Shown piece by piece: positions 18,401-27,118 of a stretch of 64,000 nt of DNA (the first letter of the stretch is position 1; the number at the start of each line of letters is the position of its first letter). The translations under genes were made by a program, and so were the position numbers. A model generated the notes under the pieces. It saw only the letters and a list, made by a program, of their open reading frames with translations, was not told the DNA's origin and ran no database searches. The DNA lies in the NCBI GenBank assembly GCA_017307755.1, contig JAFKGQ010000009.1, forward strand, positions 310,001-374,000, read 5' to 3'. This DNA comes from Chitinophagaceae bacterium (lineage in GTDB: Bacteria; Bacteroidota; Bacteroidia; Chitinophagales; Chitinophagaceae).

Positions 18401-18798
18401 GGCAAGCCGTCGTTGTTAATATCGACGATGGATATACCAGTGGACCAGCCGCTGTCCTGCGGAACGTTTGCCGAATCGGTGACGTCGGTAAAATGGAGGT
18501 TGCCCTGGTTGAGGTAGAGTTTATTTTTTTCCTGGTTGGAAGCGAAGAACAGATCAATCTTTCCGTCTCCGTTAAGATCGGCGGCCCCTATGCCTCCTCC
18601 ATTGTAAAAGTACATGTAGTCAAATACGTTAAAGTTGCGGGTCGGGTGAAGGGTATTGCTAAAATTCAGACCTGTCGCCCGGCTATCGAGCACTTTAAAG
18701 GCTGCGTGTGTGGGTGTCGAGGATTGACGGCAAGCTCCCAGGACCGACAGACATCCGACACCTATTATCCAGGCTATATTCCTTAGTTTCTTGGTCAT
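15457..18798 (-). CDS. VCBS/FG-GAP repeat lipoprotein with ASPIC/UnbV domain (CRTAC1-like)
   Basis: A 1113-residue lipoprotein; the lipobox LGAC places the lipidated Cys at residue 23. The chain is a series of FG-GAP/VCBS calcium-loop repeats of the form DxNxDGxxDxxV (GAADLNGDGKIDLFFAS, VVDINNDGLPDIYVCKVG and many more) that fold into beta-propellers. Near the middle is an ASPIC/UnbV domain (RGFMSSMEIPLHIGLDQ...SLFLVWPDNTF). Such CRTAC1-like proteins are common beside SusC/SusD pairs and are thought to be surface exposed, but their role is not established. It overlaps the preceding homologous gene by 4 bp (ATGA, 18795-18798), so the two are translated together. Confidence 0.85.
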   Translation of the reverse strand: MTKKLRNIAWIIGVGCLSVLGACRQSSTPTHAAFKVLDSRATGLNFSNTLHPTRNFNVFDYMYFYNGGGIGAADLNGDGKIDLFFASNQEKNKLYLNQGNLHFTDVTDSANVPQDSGWSTGISIVDINNDGLPDIYVCKVGHLEGLPETHNQLLICQGIDKNGIPHYVDKAKEYGLDFSGFSTQAAFFDYDGDGDLDMYLLNHTLRQNGTYGPRKEKLATSYPYSGDRLYRNDGNGHFTDVTTAAGIHSSVIGYGLGVAVSDIDLDGYPDIYVGNDFHENDYLYINRHDGTFSDELTNMLMHTSQYSMGVDVADVNNDAYPEIVSMDMLPYDKYILKRSEGEDTWDIFNMKISYGYHYQYTRNNLQYNRRNGHFSEIGLYAGIAATDWSWSPLWMDFDNDGKKDLFISNGIPKRLNDIDYINFVSNQELQEKMRNKNLDDKDLDLINKFPEIKLQSKFFHNTGEMRFQDIHDDIDGSRPAFSNGAVYADLDNDGDLDLVVNNIDDPVLVYQNTSNDKKKKAYLDIRLKGPGSNINALGAKAILFTGSDIRTYEKYPVRGFMSSMEIPLHIGLDQTIVDSLFLVWPDNTFQLLDWHKGDSLLNLTWQKGLPAFDYSLLTHHWKDPARKINDITPATGITYKHEENDFHEFDREPLIPHMLSTEGPALAVGDINKDGLEDVFIGSSKWKKNALFLQQRTGVFTRISQPALENDSTYEDIDAAFTDVNNDGNIDLVVASGGNEYYGKDTMLTPRIYLGDGKGHFSKNPHAFKDLYVNAGCVAPIDFNGDGFVDLFIGGRSVPWEYGSIPRSYLLQNDGTGKFTDVTDRYAPELSRIGFVTSAQWVDMDKDGQKDLLLSLEWGGIVAFLHHKDSFVKKTLSDKKGWWNFLLPVDIDNDGDMDILAGNLGLNSRLQASADQPVRLYYYDFDDNGKKEQILTYYLNGTEIPFANKAELEKQMPILKKNFLYAENFAKASLNDLFSEDKLRKADTLTADYFSNAILINEGDLQFSTQPLPWEAQLSSYRDAAVVDANGDSLPDIFLVGNYYENNIQMGRYDADYGTILLNQGKGRFSAEPLNGVTIKGQVRHIRPLNIAGRPAFILARNNDSTMVLQFDR

Positions 18799-21700
18799 TT
18801 CTTGTTTATTGATCTGCGCCGGATGGTATACAACGCCGGGAATTCATCATTTTGAAGAAACAATAAATATACATGATCTTTTGCAGGCACTTCGGCAATG
18901 TTCCTGATCTGTCCGGGGAGATAAAGACCGGACCGGCCGGGATCGATCCAATTGAAGTGTCCGTTACCATCATTGAGTAATATATGTCCTGCGGAGGCAT
19001 CCAGTCTGCCGAATTGGGGAAGGAAGCCAAATTCGTTGCCACCCATCACCAGATCAATATGACCGTCTCCATCGATGTCCATACAGCGGATGGCGCCTAT
19101 GGAGGATAGCTGGACCATAACGGGCAGCTTTTGGATGGAAAATTTTCCATTGCCTTCATTTATGGCGATGATGGAGCTGGGGTAATTGAATTGTCTTACC
19201 AGCGAGCTGTCCAGGATTTGAGAGGGAAATAGTTCCTGTATGGTCTTTTGGGCAAAATCCCCGTGTTTCAGGTTTTGTTTTTTGAGGGAAGGTATCTGCA
19301 TTTCCATATCGTGCTTCAGGAAGACGGGCATGTCTTTTCCGTCCACGGTGCGTGTCATGATCTTGTCCCGGATGTTGTTCTGATCGAAATCATTGACCCA
19401 GAGTTTTACGGGGTGGAGCGAGTCGGGGCGGAGGTAGAAGTTCTCGCCAATATTACCCAGGATGAGGTCTGTTCTACCGTCCCCATTGAGGTCCGCTGCT
19501 GCAATGGATTGCCACCATCCGTAGAGGTTGGCGAGATTGGTATGGATCTCTTCAAAGCGGTCGTTGCCTTTGTAGGTGAAGATGCGGGGGGCCATCCATT
19601 CGCCTGTGATAATCAGTTCGGGCGTCTTGTCCCCCGTGACATCGGCCCATACGGCGCCTGTGACCATCCCGATATGAGCGATATCGGGGTTGTTGGATGC
19701 AGCGATGTCCTTAAAGTGTCCTTTGCCGTCATTGACGAACAAGTAACTGTTGGGGGGAGCGCCGTATTCCCGGGGTAGGCTCCGGCCGCCTATGAAGAGA
19801 TCAGGGTATCCGTCCTTATTGAAGTCTTCAGCGATGGCGACTGCGATATTGTTGCCAGCGGGCAGTGTAGGGAAGGCAGTGGGGTCGAGGGTGAAATTCC
19901 CTTTACCGTCATTGCGGAAGAAGCGGAACTGCATCTGGCGACTGTAAGCGGGGTTGTTGTTGCCGCCGGGTCCGACGAAGAGATCGGCATCGCCATCTCC
20001 GTCAGCATCGAAGAACAGTACGGCTTCGTCTTCGAAGTCGATAAACTGATTGAAGACGGGTTCTTCTTTTTTTATGAATCCCGTGGGAGTCTGCAAATAT
20101 ATCTGTCCGGGGTAATCAGGGGTGCCTCCAATATAGATATCGGCCAGTCCATCCCCGTTGACATCGGCTACAGCGGATTTGGGGCCTTCCCGGGATAGCA
20201 TTTTAGGGAGATTGCGTTCGTAATGGAAGTCCTCATAATCATCCTCGTGGTGTTTTTCGAAAATGCTTTTTTCGGGTATGAGCAGGGTGTTGGTTGTTGG
20301 GGCTTTTCCGGGTGGTGGCGGATTAGCCTTTTGGGCTGTCTGTTGGATGGTATCCAGTTTATTGACAGCAGGATGATCAAATTTTATCCAGGAATTATCC
20401 GGCCAGGTGATGATCATTGAGTCGGGCTGTGCGATCTTTCCAAGGCCTATCACCTGCCTGTAGTCTACTGAGGACTGGAAGCCTCTGCTGGGGATGACCT
20501 CTCTATAGATCACCTGGCTGTCCTTGTATATCCTGATCTTGCTGCCGATGGCGAAGGTATTGGCTCCCGTACCTTTCAGCAGGATGCTAATGTAGTTGTT
20601 CTGGTTGAGCTGACGGGCATTGTTGCGGTAGACAAAGGCGGGGCCATTCTCATTGTTGATGATCAGGTCGAGGTCGCCGTCATTGTCCAGGTCGGCGTAG
20701 GCGGCGCCGTTGGAGAAGGACTTTTGGGTAAAACCCCAGGCCAGACCTTCGTCGGAAAAGGACAGATGGCCTTTATTGCGGTAGGCTTTATGGAGCATGG
20801 GGTTGACGGGGATCTTTTCCAGTATATTTTCTATGCCTTCCTTTTTTCCGGAGAGCACCATTTTCTGGATGACCTCATTGGCGAAGAAGTCCATAAAGTC
20901 GAGATTGGTCACGTCCTTGTTGACGCCATTGCAGACATAGATATCGTTGAGTCCGTCATTGTCCATATCAAAGAGGAGGGCTCCCCAGCTCCAATCGGTG
21001 GCGGACACGCCGGCGTAGTTAGCTATGTCTATAAATTTTCCTGTGCCGTCGTTGAGCTGCAGACAGTTCTTCATGTACTGATGATAGAAGCCTGACTTGA
21101 GCTTGGCGTTGTAGAGGTCGATGTTATCGAAGGCGCCCAGTGTTTTTAGTCTATAGTCGTCCTCGGGTAGCATATCGGTGGAGAAGATCTCGGGATAACC
21201 GTCATTGTTGATATCGGCCACATCTGCGCCCATGGAGGAAAAGCTGGTGTGTCCGAAACGGTCTTCCAGCTCATCTTTAAAAGTGCCGTTCTTCTGGTTG
21301 ATATAAAGATAGTCCCGTTCATAGGAGTCGTTGGACACGAAGATATCCGGGTAGCCGTCCTGGTTGAAGTCTCCCACGGATACGCCGAGTCCGAAGCTGA
21401 TGAGGGTGCCGTGGATGCCGGCCTGGGCTGTCACTTCGGTGAAGTGTCCGTTGTCATTGCGGAAGAGATGGTCTCCGCCGCCTTTCAGAAAGTTTGCCAC
21501 GGGCCATTCAGCCTCAGGGAGGTCCCTTTTATTGGAATTATTCAGGGTATTGACGGGGATGGGGCTGTTATTGATCATGAAGCAGTCCAGGTCGCCGTCG
21601 TTGTCGTAGTCGAAGAAGGACACTTGTGTGGTATAGGCGGAGATATCGAGTCCGTATTGAGCGGCGGATTCGGTAAAGGTGAGGTCGTGGTTGTTGATGT

Positions 21701-22133
21701 ACAGTTTGTTTTTCCGGTGGCCGTTGCTCATATGGCCGGAGTTGCAGACGTAGATGTCCAGCCAGCCGTCGTGGTTGATATCGACCAGTACGGCACCTGT
21801 GCTCCACATGCTGTCCTGTCTAAGATGTGAGGTGGCGGTGATGTCCTTGAATGTGAAGTTACCCTGGTTGAGGTACAGCTTATTGTCGCCCATATTGGAG
21901 GTCATCAGCACGTCTGCCAGGCCGTCGTTGTTGATGTCGCCGATGGCTACGCCGCCGCCGTTGTAAAAATTCCTGAAGAGAAAGCTGTTCTCCAGGCGGC
22001 CGTCGACCACTTTATTGTCAAAGTCGATGCCTGTGTTGTCCATCAGCTGGAACAGGGGTGTTTGTTCTGAGTGGCTGTGGGAGCAGCTGTAGGTCAACAA
22101 GGCAAGGGATAACAGGAGGAGTGTGGCTTTCAT
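18795..22133 (-). CDS. VCBS/FG-GAP repeat lipoprotein with ASPIC/UnbV domain, second paralogue
   Basis: A 1112-residue lipoprotein with Cys17 after LLTYS. It has the same build as its downstream neighbour: N-terminal VCBS repeats (GDINNDGLADVLMTSNMGDN), a central ASPIC/UnbV block (RGFQSSVDYRQVIGLGK...MIITWPDNSW) and a second set of repeats. Near-identical length and domain order indicate a tandem duplication followed by divergence. It is the first gene downstream of the SusC/SusD pair but is separated from susD by a strong hairpin terminator, so it is probably expressed at a lower level or from its own start. CCACAAATAGTTTAC upstream holds a weak -7-like TAGTTTAC. Confidence 0.85.
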   Translation of the reverse strand: MKATLLLLSLALLTYSCSHSHSEQTPLFQLMDNTGIDFDNKVVDGRLENSFLFRNFYNGGGVAIGDINNDGLADVLMTSNMGDNKLYLNQGNFTFKDITATSHLRQDSMWSTGAVLVDINHDGWLDIYVCNSGHMSNGHRKNKLYINNHDLTFTESAAQYGLDISAYTTQVSFFDYDNDGDLDCFMINNSPIPVNTLNNSNKRDLPEAEWPVANFLKGGGDHLFRNDNGHFTEVTAQAGIHGTLISFGLGVSVGDFNQDGYPDIFVSNDSYERDYLYINQKNGTFKDELEDRFGHTSFSSMGADVADINNDGYPEIFSTDMLPEDDYRLKTLGAFDNIDLYNAKLKSGFYHQYMKNCLQLNDGTGKFIDIANYAGVSATDWSWGALLFDMDNDGLNDIYVCNGVNKDVTNLDFMDFFANEVIQKMVLSGKKEGIENILEKIPVNPMLHKAYRNKGHLSFSDEGLAWGFTQKSFSNGAAYADLDNDGDLDLIINNENGPAFVYRNNARQLNQNNYISILLKGTGANTFAIGSKIRIYKDSQVIYREVIPSRGFQSSVDYRQVIGLGKIAQPDSMIITWPDNSWIKFDHPAVNKLDTIQQTAQKANPPPPGKAPTTNTLLIPEKSIFEKHHEDDYEDFHYERNLPKMLSREGPKSAVADVNGDGLADIYIGGTPDYPGQIYLQTPTGFIKKEEPVFNQFIDFEDEAVLFFDADGDGDADLFVGPGGNNNPAYSRQMQFRFFRNDGKGNFTLDPTAFPTLPAGNNIAVAIAEDFNKDGYPDLFIGGRSLPREYGAPPNSYLFVNDGKGHFKDIAASNNPDIAHIGMVTGAVWADVTGDKTPELIITGEWMAPRIFTYKGNDRFEEIHTNLANLYGWWQSIAAADLNGDGRTDLILGNIGENFYLRPDSLHPVKLWVNDFDQNNIRDKIMTRTVDGKDMPVFLKHDMEMQIPSLKKQNLKHGDFAQKTIQELFPSQILDSSLVRQFNYPSSIIAINEGNGKFSIQKLPVMVQLSSIGAIRCMDIDGDGHIDLVMGGNEFGFLPQFGRLDASAGHILLNDGNGHFNWIDPGRSGLYLPGQIRNIAEVPAKDHVYLLFLQNDEFPALYTIRRRSINKK

Positions 22134-22170
22134 TGCTGGCGTGTAAACTATTTGTGGCGGCGACTGCTGT

Positions 22171-22209
22171 TTATAAAAAGCTAAAGGTCATTCTACAATG
22201 ACCTTTAGC
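22171..22209 (-). terminator. Intrinsic terminator behind susCD
   Basis: A perfect 13-bp stem (GCTAAAGGTCATT, 22180-22192, paired with 22197-22209) with a 4-base loop CTAC. Read on the minus strand it is followed by TTTTTATAA. It sits 28 bp after the end of the SusD gene and 47 bp before the start of the first VCBS gene. Such a site would keep susCD transcripts more abundant than the genes behind them. Confidence 0.8.
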
Positions 22210-22236
22210 AAGATAATATATTCTGATCAGTAACTG

Positions 22237-23877
22237 TTATTGGTAGCCCGGGTTTTGTTTCAGGTTGGGGTTTGCTATCAACTGTGTGGCAGGGATGGGG
22301 AAGAGCAGGTATTTCTCGTTATCCGAGGTTTTGAGGGCCCAGGGTATCAGGAATACTTTGAAACGGATGAGGTCTTGTCTTCTCCAGCTCTCCCAGTAGA
22401 GTTCTTTCTGACGTTCGGCCAGCAGGGTGTTGGCGTCGTAGAGGTTGCCGGTGTTGACAAGGCTTAAGGATGACAGATGGGCTGCCTTGCGGACATCGCG
22501 CAGACCGTTGACCAGGGTAAGCGAAGCGCCTGTACCTGCTTTATCATCGCTCCTCAGGTGGGCTTCTGCGGTCATCAGGATGGCGTCTGCCAGGCGGAAG
22601 ATCTGTAGCTGGTTGCCCGGTTGTCCGCTGTTGTAGTTGGAGTAATCGGGCGGATATTTTATGATCCGGATACCATTGTCTTCCAGGGTGGCTTTATCGG
22701 GTTCGATAAGGCTGACCTGGGCGTTGAATTTCAGGGGAGCGCCATTTCTATCCACACGGTTAACACCGTTTTCATCTACTTGTTGGCCTTGCAGCAGACC
22801 TACTCTCAGACCGGAGACATCCGTCACCCCGGGATAAGGTACGTTACCTCTGCGCATAGTATCGGATGCGTCGAAGGCGTTGTAAAAGTCCGCGATGGTA
22901 CTGAATCCATTCCAGCCTGCATTGCCGTAAACACCATCACCTTTATGTCCGAAGGAATTGTAGTGAAGTGTCATCATCCATCGGGCGTTGATGCCAGCGT
23001 TGCCGATGCCGTTGTTATTTTTTACACCTGGCGCATTGGGGTAAGCCAGGATCATTTCCGAGGAGGCGCCCCATCCATATCCGGGATCCAAGCCGCCGTT
23101 GTTGGGGCTGAAGTTGTCGAAATAGTGGGGGGTGAGTGTGAGGCCGGAGGTTGCTATAATAGCATTGCCAAGGGTGATGACCTGCGCCATGTCGTTGGCA
23201 TCATCTGCGGCAGGTGTTTTTTTGTTGAGGAAAGCCTGTTTGTTGAGCAGGACCTTCATCAGCAGGAAACGAGCGGCAGCCGGACTGGCCTTATAGGGTC
23301 TGTTGGCGTTGCTGAGCACGGGGATGATGGCTGTCAGGTTTGTTACCAGCGAGTCGATGGCCTGCGCAGGGGTCATTACCGGGGGTGCATCGATGCCATT
23401 GTATTTGTCTACTGTTCTATAGGGAACCTGGTTGTACAGGTCCAGGAAGTAGAATTGGGCGAGGCATCTTAAGAAGATGGCCTGTGCTGCCTGATCTGCG
23501 TTGGGATTAAATGCAAGTACGGTGGTGGCGTCGCTTTCCAGCTTACCGAGGTTGACAAACACGCTTTGGGCCTGGGTGTGGGTGACGTCCCAGGTGTGGG
23601 CGTGCAATACGCGCCATACGCCATTGTCGTCCCAGTCGCCGCCGCGGGTAGGCACCAGACATTCGTCGGTGACGGTCTCTTCGAGGGAGAAGAGCTGGTC
23701 CTGGTTGTGCAACAGGATGTTCAGGTCATTGTATGCGTTAGACAGCAGAGACGAAGGATCGAGGCTTCCCGACCCGCTGGACGCTATCGAATCATTCAAC
23801 TTATTTTCCAACTTGGTACAGGCGGCAGTCATCGAAAGGGCCGCAGCTACCAGAAGGATATTTTTATACTTTTTCAT
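22237..23877 (-). CDS. SusD/RagB-family nutrient-binding outer-membrane lipoprotein
   Basis: A 546-residue lipoprotein with the lipidated Cys at residue 20 (LSMTAACTK). It is built of helical TPR-like repeats with the family's C-terminal SusD block (LRDVRKAAHLSSL, LLAERQKELYWESWRRQDLIRF). The motif ERQKELYWE(S/G)WRRxDLIRF is diagnostic. SusD-like proteins cap the SusC channel at the cell surface and capture the glycan or peptide substrate. It starts 49 bp after the end of the SusC gene, as in most such pairs. The ligand cannot be inferred, because no degradative enzyme is encoded in this operon. Confidence 0.95.
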   Translation of the reverse strand: MKKYKNILLVAAALSMTAACTKLENKLNDSIASSGSGSLDPSSLLSNAYNDLNILLHNQDQLFSLEETVTDECLVPTRGGDWDDNGVWRVLHAHTWDVTHTQAQSVFVNLGKLESDATTVLAFNPNADQAAQAIFLRCLAQFYFLDLYNQVPYRTVDKYNGIDAPPVMTPAQAIDSLVTNLTAIIPVLSNANRPYKASPAAARFLLMKVLLNKQAFLNKKTPAADDANDMAQVITLGNAIIATSGLTLTPHYFDNFSPNNGGLDPGYGWGASSEMILAYPNAPGVKNNNGIGNAGINARWMMTLHYNSFGHKGDGVYGNAGWNGFSTIADFYNAFDASDTMRRGNVPYPGVTDVSGLRVGLLQGQQVDENGVNRVDRNGAPLKFNAQVSLIEPDKATLEDNGIRIIKYPPDYSNYNSGQPGNQLQIFRLADAILMTAEAHLRSDDKAGTGASLTLVNGLRDVRKAAHLSSLSLVNTGNLYDANTLLAERQKELYWESWRRQDLIRFKVFLIPWALKTSDNEKYLLFPIPATQLIANPNLKQNPGYQ

Positions 23878-23926
23878 TTTTTTGTCGTTTAGAACAGGTG
23901 CTTAATTATTCAATTTTGTTACGAGA

Positions 23927-26900
23927 TTAATACAGGCTGAAATTGACGCCCAGGGTAAAGGACCTTACGCTGGGATAGCCGATGTAATCGATGCCCCTGG
24001 AAGGTATCCCCGTCGTATTGATATCAGCGGTGGAGACGTTCACTTCGGGATCGAAGCCTGGGTAATGTGTAATATTGAAAAGGTTATAACCTGTAAAGGA
24101 AACATTGATATTCTTGAGATATTTAAAGAGATCACCTACTCTATAGCGGAGGGTTGCGTTACCCAGCTTCATATAATTTCCGCTATACAGATACCTGGTG
24201 GAAGAGGATACGGGATTTGCGATGTTCTCTTTTGTACCGATGAGGGTCTTGGAAATATTGCTGCCATTGACGATAAAGCTCAGGCCTGTGACGGACTGGA
24301 GGGTATTATTATAAATAACGTAGTCATATGCGCCGTGCAGGTTGATGATCAGGCTGAATTTTTTATAGTCCAGTTCTGTGTTCAGACCTACTACATAGTG
24401 CGGGTTGGGGTCTCCGGAGTAGGTGGTGGCTGTATCCGTTACTGCAAAACCATTCTGATCGAACCCGTGGAATTTTCGCAGGAAGAAGACGTCGATGGGT
24501 TGATTGTTGGCAATAGCTTGTACGTAGGTAGCGGAGGTCCCTTTACCACTGAGTTGACCGGCCAGTACCAGGGGAGCTGTTCCGGCAGCGGGGTAGACGA
24601 ATTTATTTTTTACATAGGTCACGTTGCCACCTACGGACCAGGTGAGGTTGTCTTTCTGGACGACGATGGCGTTGATGCCCAATTCGCCTCCTTTGTTGGT
24701 GATATATCCGGGCAGGTTCTGCCATAAGGTACCTGCGGGGGCAGGTACTGCGAAGGTTCCCGGGAAGAGGGGATCGGTGGTCTTTTTGAAAAATACTTCA
24801 AATGCTCCGGTGATCCTACCTTTCAGGAACCCGAAGTCGATGCCGGCATTGAAGGCGGTGATCGTTTCCCATTTCAGTTTGGGGTTGGCGAAATTGATTA
24901 TTTGGAGGTTGTTGACACCGTTGTATTGATAGCGGCTGTCAGCGGCTCCCGCCGGAAATTCCTGGTTACCTGTCTTTCCCCAGCCTACTCTTAGACCCAG
25001 GTTGGAGAATACGTGGTTGTCTTTCATGAAATCTTCTTCGGAGATGGTCCATTTGGCACTTAGGGCAGGGAAGTAAGCATAACGATGGCTGGAACCGAAC
25101 TTACTGGAGCCATCTGCTCTGAAGGAAGCGGACAGGTTGTATCTGTCCTTATAATTGAACTGCCATCTTGTGAAATAGGATTGGAGCTCTACTCTGGGAT
25201 CGTTGAAGGTATAGGAGAGGAGGTTTTTTTGCACGCCGTCCTGCATGATGTCATACAGGTGAATGGGTTGCAGTTTGGACAATGAATTGTTGACGTCAAA
25301 ACCGTAAACCATGCTGTACTGCGATTTAAAGGAGGTGGTCCAGTATTCGTAGCCGGCTAACCCTGTCACTGTAAAGTTGTCATTGAACGTTTGATTATAG
25401 GTTAAGGTATGGGTGATGGTTTGAGAGAACAACTGCGTTCCGGCTACTGCAGCCTCACCGCCATATCCAGTTTTAGCATCGGGTACATTGTTACCGCCTG
25501 TGCCGGACACCCAGCCTGGCAGCTCTTGTTTGCGGTTGCCCGTACTATAGTTCACGCCGTAGAGGAATTTATATTCCAGGAAGGGGAAGATCTTATACGA
25601 TGCTGTGAAATTGCCCAGGACGGTGGTGATATTGGCATAATCATTATATCCATCTGAAAAGGCCAGGGGATTAACCTGTCCGTTGGGGTTGGTGGTGTAG
25701 CCAAGGGCGCCGCGTTTCATGACCAGGGTGGGGTTCCATTGCAGGGCGTTGGATATGACGCTACCGGTGCTGCCGGCGTTGCTGGAAATTGGGGCAATTT
25801 GTTCGTTTGTATTGGCGGTGGTTGCGCCGAACGAGATGGCCAGCTTTTTATCCAATAGCTTATAGGATGCATTGAAATTACCAACATACCTATCGAGTCC
25901 TGTTTTCCTCACGATGCCGGGTGTGGAAGATGCTAGGAAGGAGGCTCTGTACCGGCTGTTGTCGCTGCCACCGCCGCTGAGCGCTAAGGTATAATTCTGT
26001 GTAAGCTTATGCTGGAGGATCTCATTAAAGGGTTTGTAGGAGGCGCCTGAGTCGGATGCAGCGCCATATTTTGCAAGTGCTGCTTTGTATTGACCGACGT
26101 TGAGTACATCAGGCTGTTTCATCAGACCGCCGATGCCCCAGGCGGCCGAGCCGTCTATTTTTACCGGTCCGGATCCGCCTGAACGCGTGGTGATCAGGAC
26201 TACGCCGTTGGCGCCGCGGGAACCATAGATGGCGGAGGCGGAGGCGTCTTTTAGGACGGTGATATTCTCTATATCGGCGCTGTTGAGGAATGTGAGGGGG
26301 TTAGCATCGGGCATGTTGCCAACGCCGCTGATCTTCAGGTCGGGTTGTCCGGGAGGGCCGCTGAGGAATTCGGGGCGGGCTCCTCTTCCGTCCAGGGGTA
26401 CACCATCGATGACATATAAGGGATTTGTATTGGCGCGGATGGAGTTGTTACCCCTGATCTTTACCACGGTAGGTGCGCCGGGCTGGCCGCTGGCGACGAT
26501 GACCTCCATACCTGCTACCTTACCCTGGAGCAGTTGGTCGGGCGTAGCAGCGGGGACACCCTGGTTGAAATTCTTTGGTGAGATGGCGGCGAAGGAACCG
26601 CTGAGGTCTTTACGACGTGCGGTACCATAGCCGATGACCACTACCTCATTCAGGTTGGTGGTGGAAGGTACCAGGGAGACATCGATCGATTCCTGGGAGC
26701 CGATGGCGACGTCCTGTGAAGAAAACCCAACGGAACTGATCACCAGGGTCCTGGCGGTGGTAGGTACCGTTATCTTATAGGTACCGTCGGTGCCGGTGGA
26801 AGCCCCTGCTTTGGTGCCTCTGGCTGAGACGGTAGCTCCCTGGATGGGGGCGCCTTTGTCGTCTGTAACTTTACCGGTGATCGTTTTTGTTTGGGAGAAA

Positions 26901-26971
26901 GCAGTTAGTGTGAAAAGTACACATAATAGCAGAGTACTTACCGAGTTGGCAAGCAAGCGTTGAATGGTCAT
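23927..26971 (-). CDS. SusC/RagA-family TonB-dependent outer-membrane transporter
   Basis: A 1014-residue protein with a signal peptide ending near TAFSQ. A CarboxypepD-regulatory-like domain follows (GKVTDDKGAPIQGATVSARG, residues about 33-52), then a plug domain (VVVIGYGTARRKDLSGSFA and IRGNNSIRANTNPLYVIDG), then a 22-strand barrel ending in LGVNFSLY. With SusD it forms the surface uptake complex, energised by TonB. The N-terminus lacks the extra signalling domain that interacts with anti-sigma factors, so no direct link to the ECF sigma gene upstream is implied. The start codon is preceded by TAAACTTTTG and 4 nt, a pattern shared with other genes in this window. Confidence 0.95.
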   Translation of the reverse strand: MTIQRLLANSVSTLLLCVLFTLTAFSQTKTITGKVTDDKGAPIQGATVSARGTKAGASTGTDGTYKITVPTTARTLVISSVGFSSQDVAIGSQESIDVSLVPSTTNLNEVVVIGYGTARRKDLSGSFAAISPKNFNQGVPAATPDQLLQGKVAGMEVIVASGQPGAPTVVKIRGNNSIRANTNPLYVIDGVPLDGRGARPEFLSGPPGQPDLKISGVGNMPDANPLTFLNSADIENITVLKDASASAIYGSRGANGVVLITTRSGGSGPVKIDGSAAWGIGGLMKQPDVLNVGQYKAALAKYGAASDSGASYKPFNEILQHKLTQNYTLALSGGGSDNSRYRASFLASSTPGIVRKTGLDRYVGNFNASYKLLDKKLAISFGATTANTNEQIAPISSNAGSTGSVISNALQWNPTLVMKRGALGYTTNPNGQVNPLAFSDGYNDYANITTVLGNFTASYKIFPFLEYKFLYGVNYSTGNRKQELPGWVSGTGGNNVPDAKTGYGGEAAVAGTQLFSQTITHTLTYNQTFNDNFTVTGLAGYEYWTTSFKSQYSMVYGFDVNNSLSKLQPIHLYDIMQDGVQKNLLSYTFNDPRVELQSYFTRWQFNYKDRYNLSASFRADGSSKFGSSHRYAYFPALSAKWTISEEDFMKDNHVFSNLGLRVGWGKTGNQEFPAGAADSRYQYNGVNNLQIINFANPKLKWETITAFNAGIDFGFLKGRITGAFEVFFKKTTDPLFPGTFAVPAPAGTLWQNLPGYITNKGGELGINAIVVQKDNLTWSVGGNVTYVKNKFVYPAAGTAPLVLAGQLSGKGTSATYVQAIANNQPIDVFFLRKFHGFDQNGFAVTDTATTYSGDPNPHYVVGLNTELDYKKFSLIINLHGAYDYVIYNNTLQSVTGLSFIVNGSNISKTLIGTKENIANPVSSSTRYLYSGNYMKLGNATLRYRVGDLFKYLKNINVSFTGYNLFNITHYPGFDPEVNVSTADINTTGIPSRGIDYIGYPSVRSFTLGVNFSLY

Positions 26972-26975
26972 AAAG

Positions 26976-26985
26976 CAAAAGTTTA
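26976..26985 (-). promoter_or_regulatory. Candidate -7 region of susC
   Basis: On the minus strand TAAACTTTTG ends 4 nt before the ATG at 26971. It is a loose form of the TAnnTTTG box (two bases longer). The same TTTG-N4-ATG spacing occurs at the ClC, alaS and DUF5107 genes. If it is the -7 box, the mRNA would begin at or next to the start codon. Confidence 0.3.
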
Positions 26986-27118
26986 GCGATATTAAGAACC
27001 TAAGTTAAAAAAATTAAAATTTACTTAACAATTTTTTTTTCAATTCAATTTAAAACCAGGTCTGAGATTGCGCTTAATGGGATAACGAGACAGTGTACTT
27101 TATACATATGCTGCATGG

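Noticed and set aside
22180..22209. Perfect inverted repeat considered as an attachment or transposon end
   Set aside because: The T-run on the minus strand and the place after susD make a terminator the simpler reading; no recombinase nearby.
22621..23472. 283-codon open frame on the plus strand, antisense to the SusD gene
   Set aside because: Its composition is that of a reverse-strand shadow, and SusD has full family motifs on the other strand.
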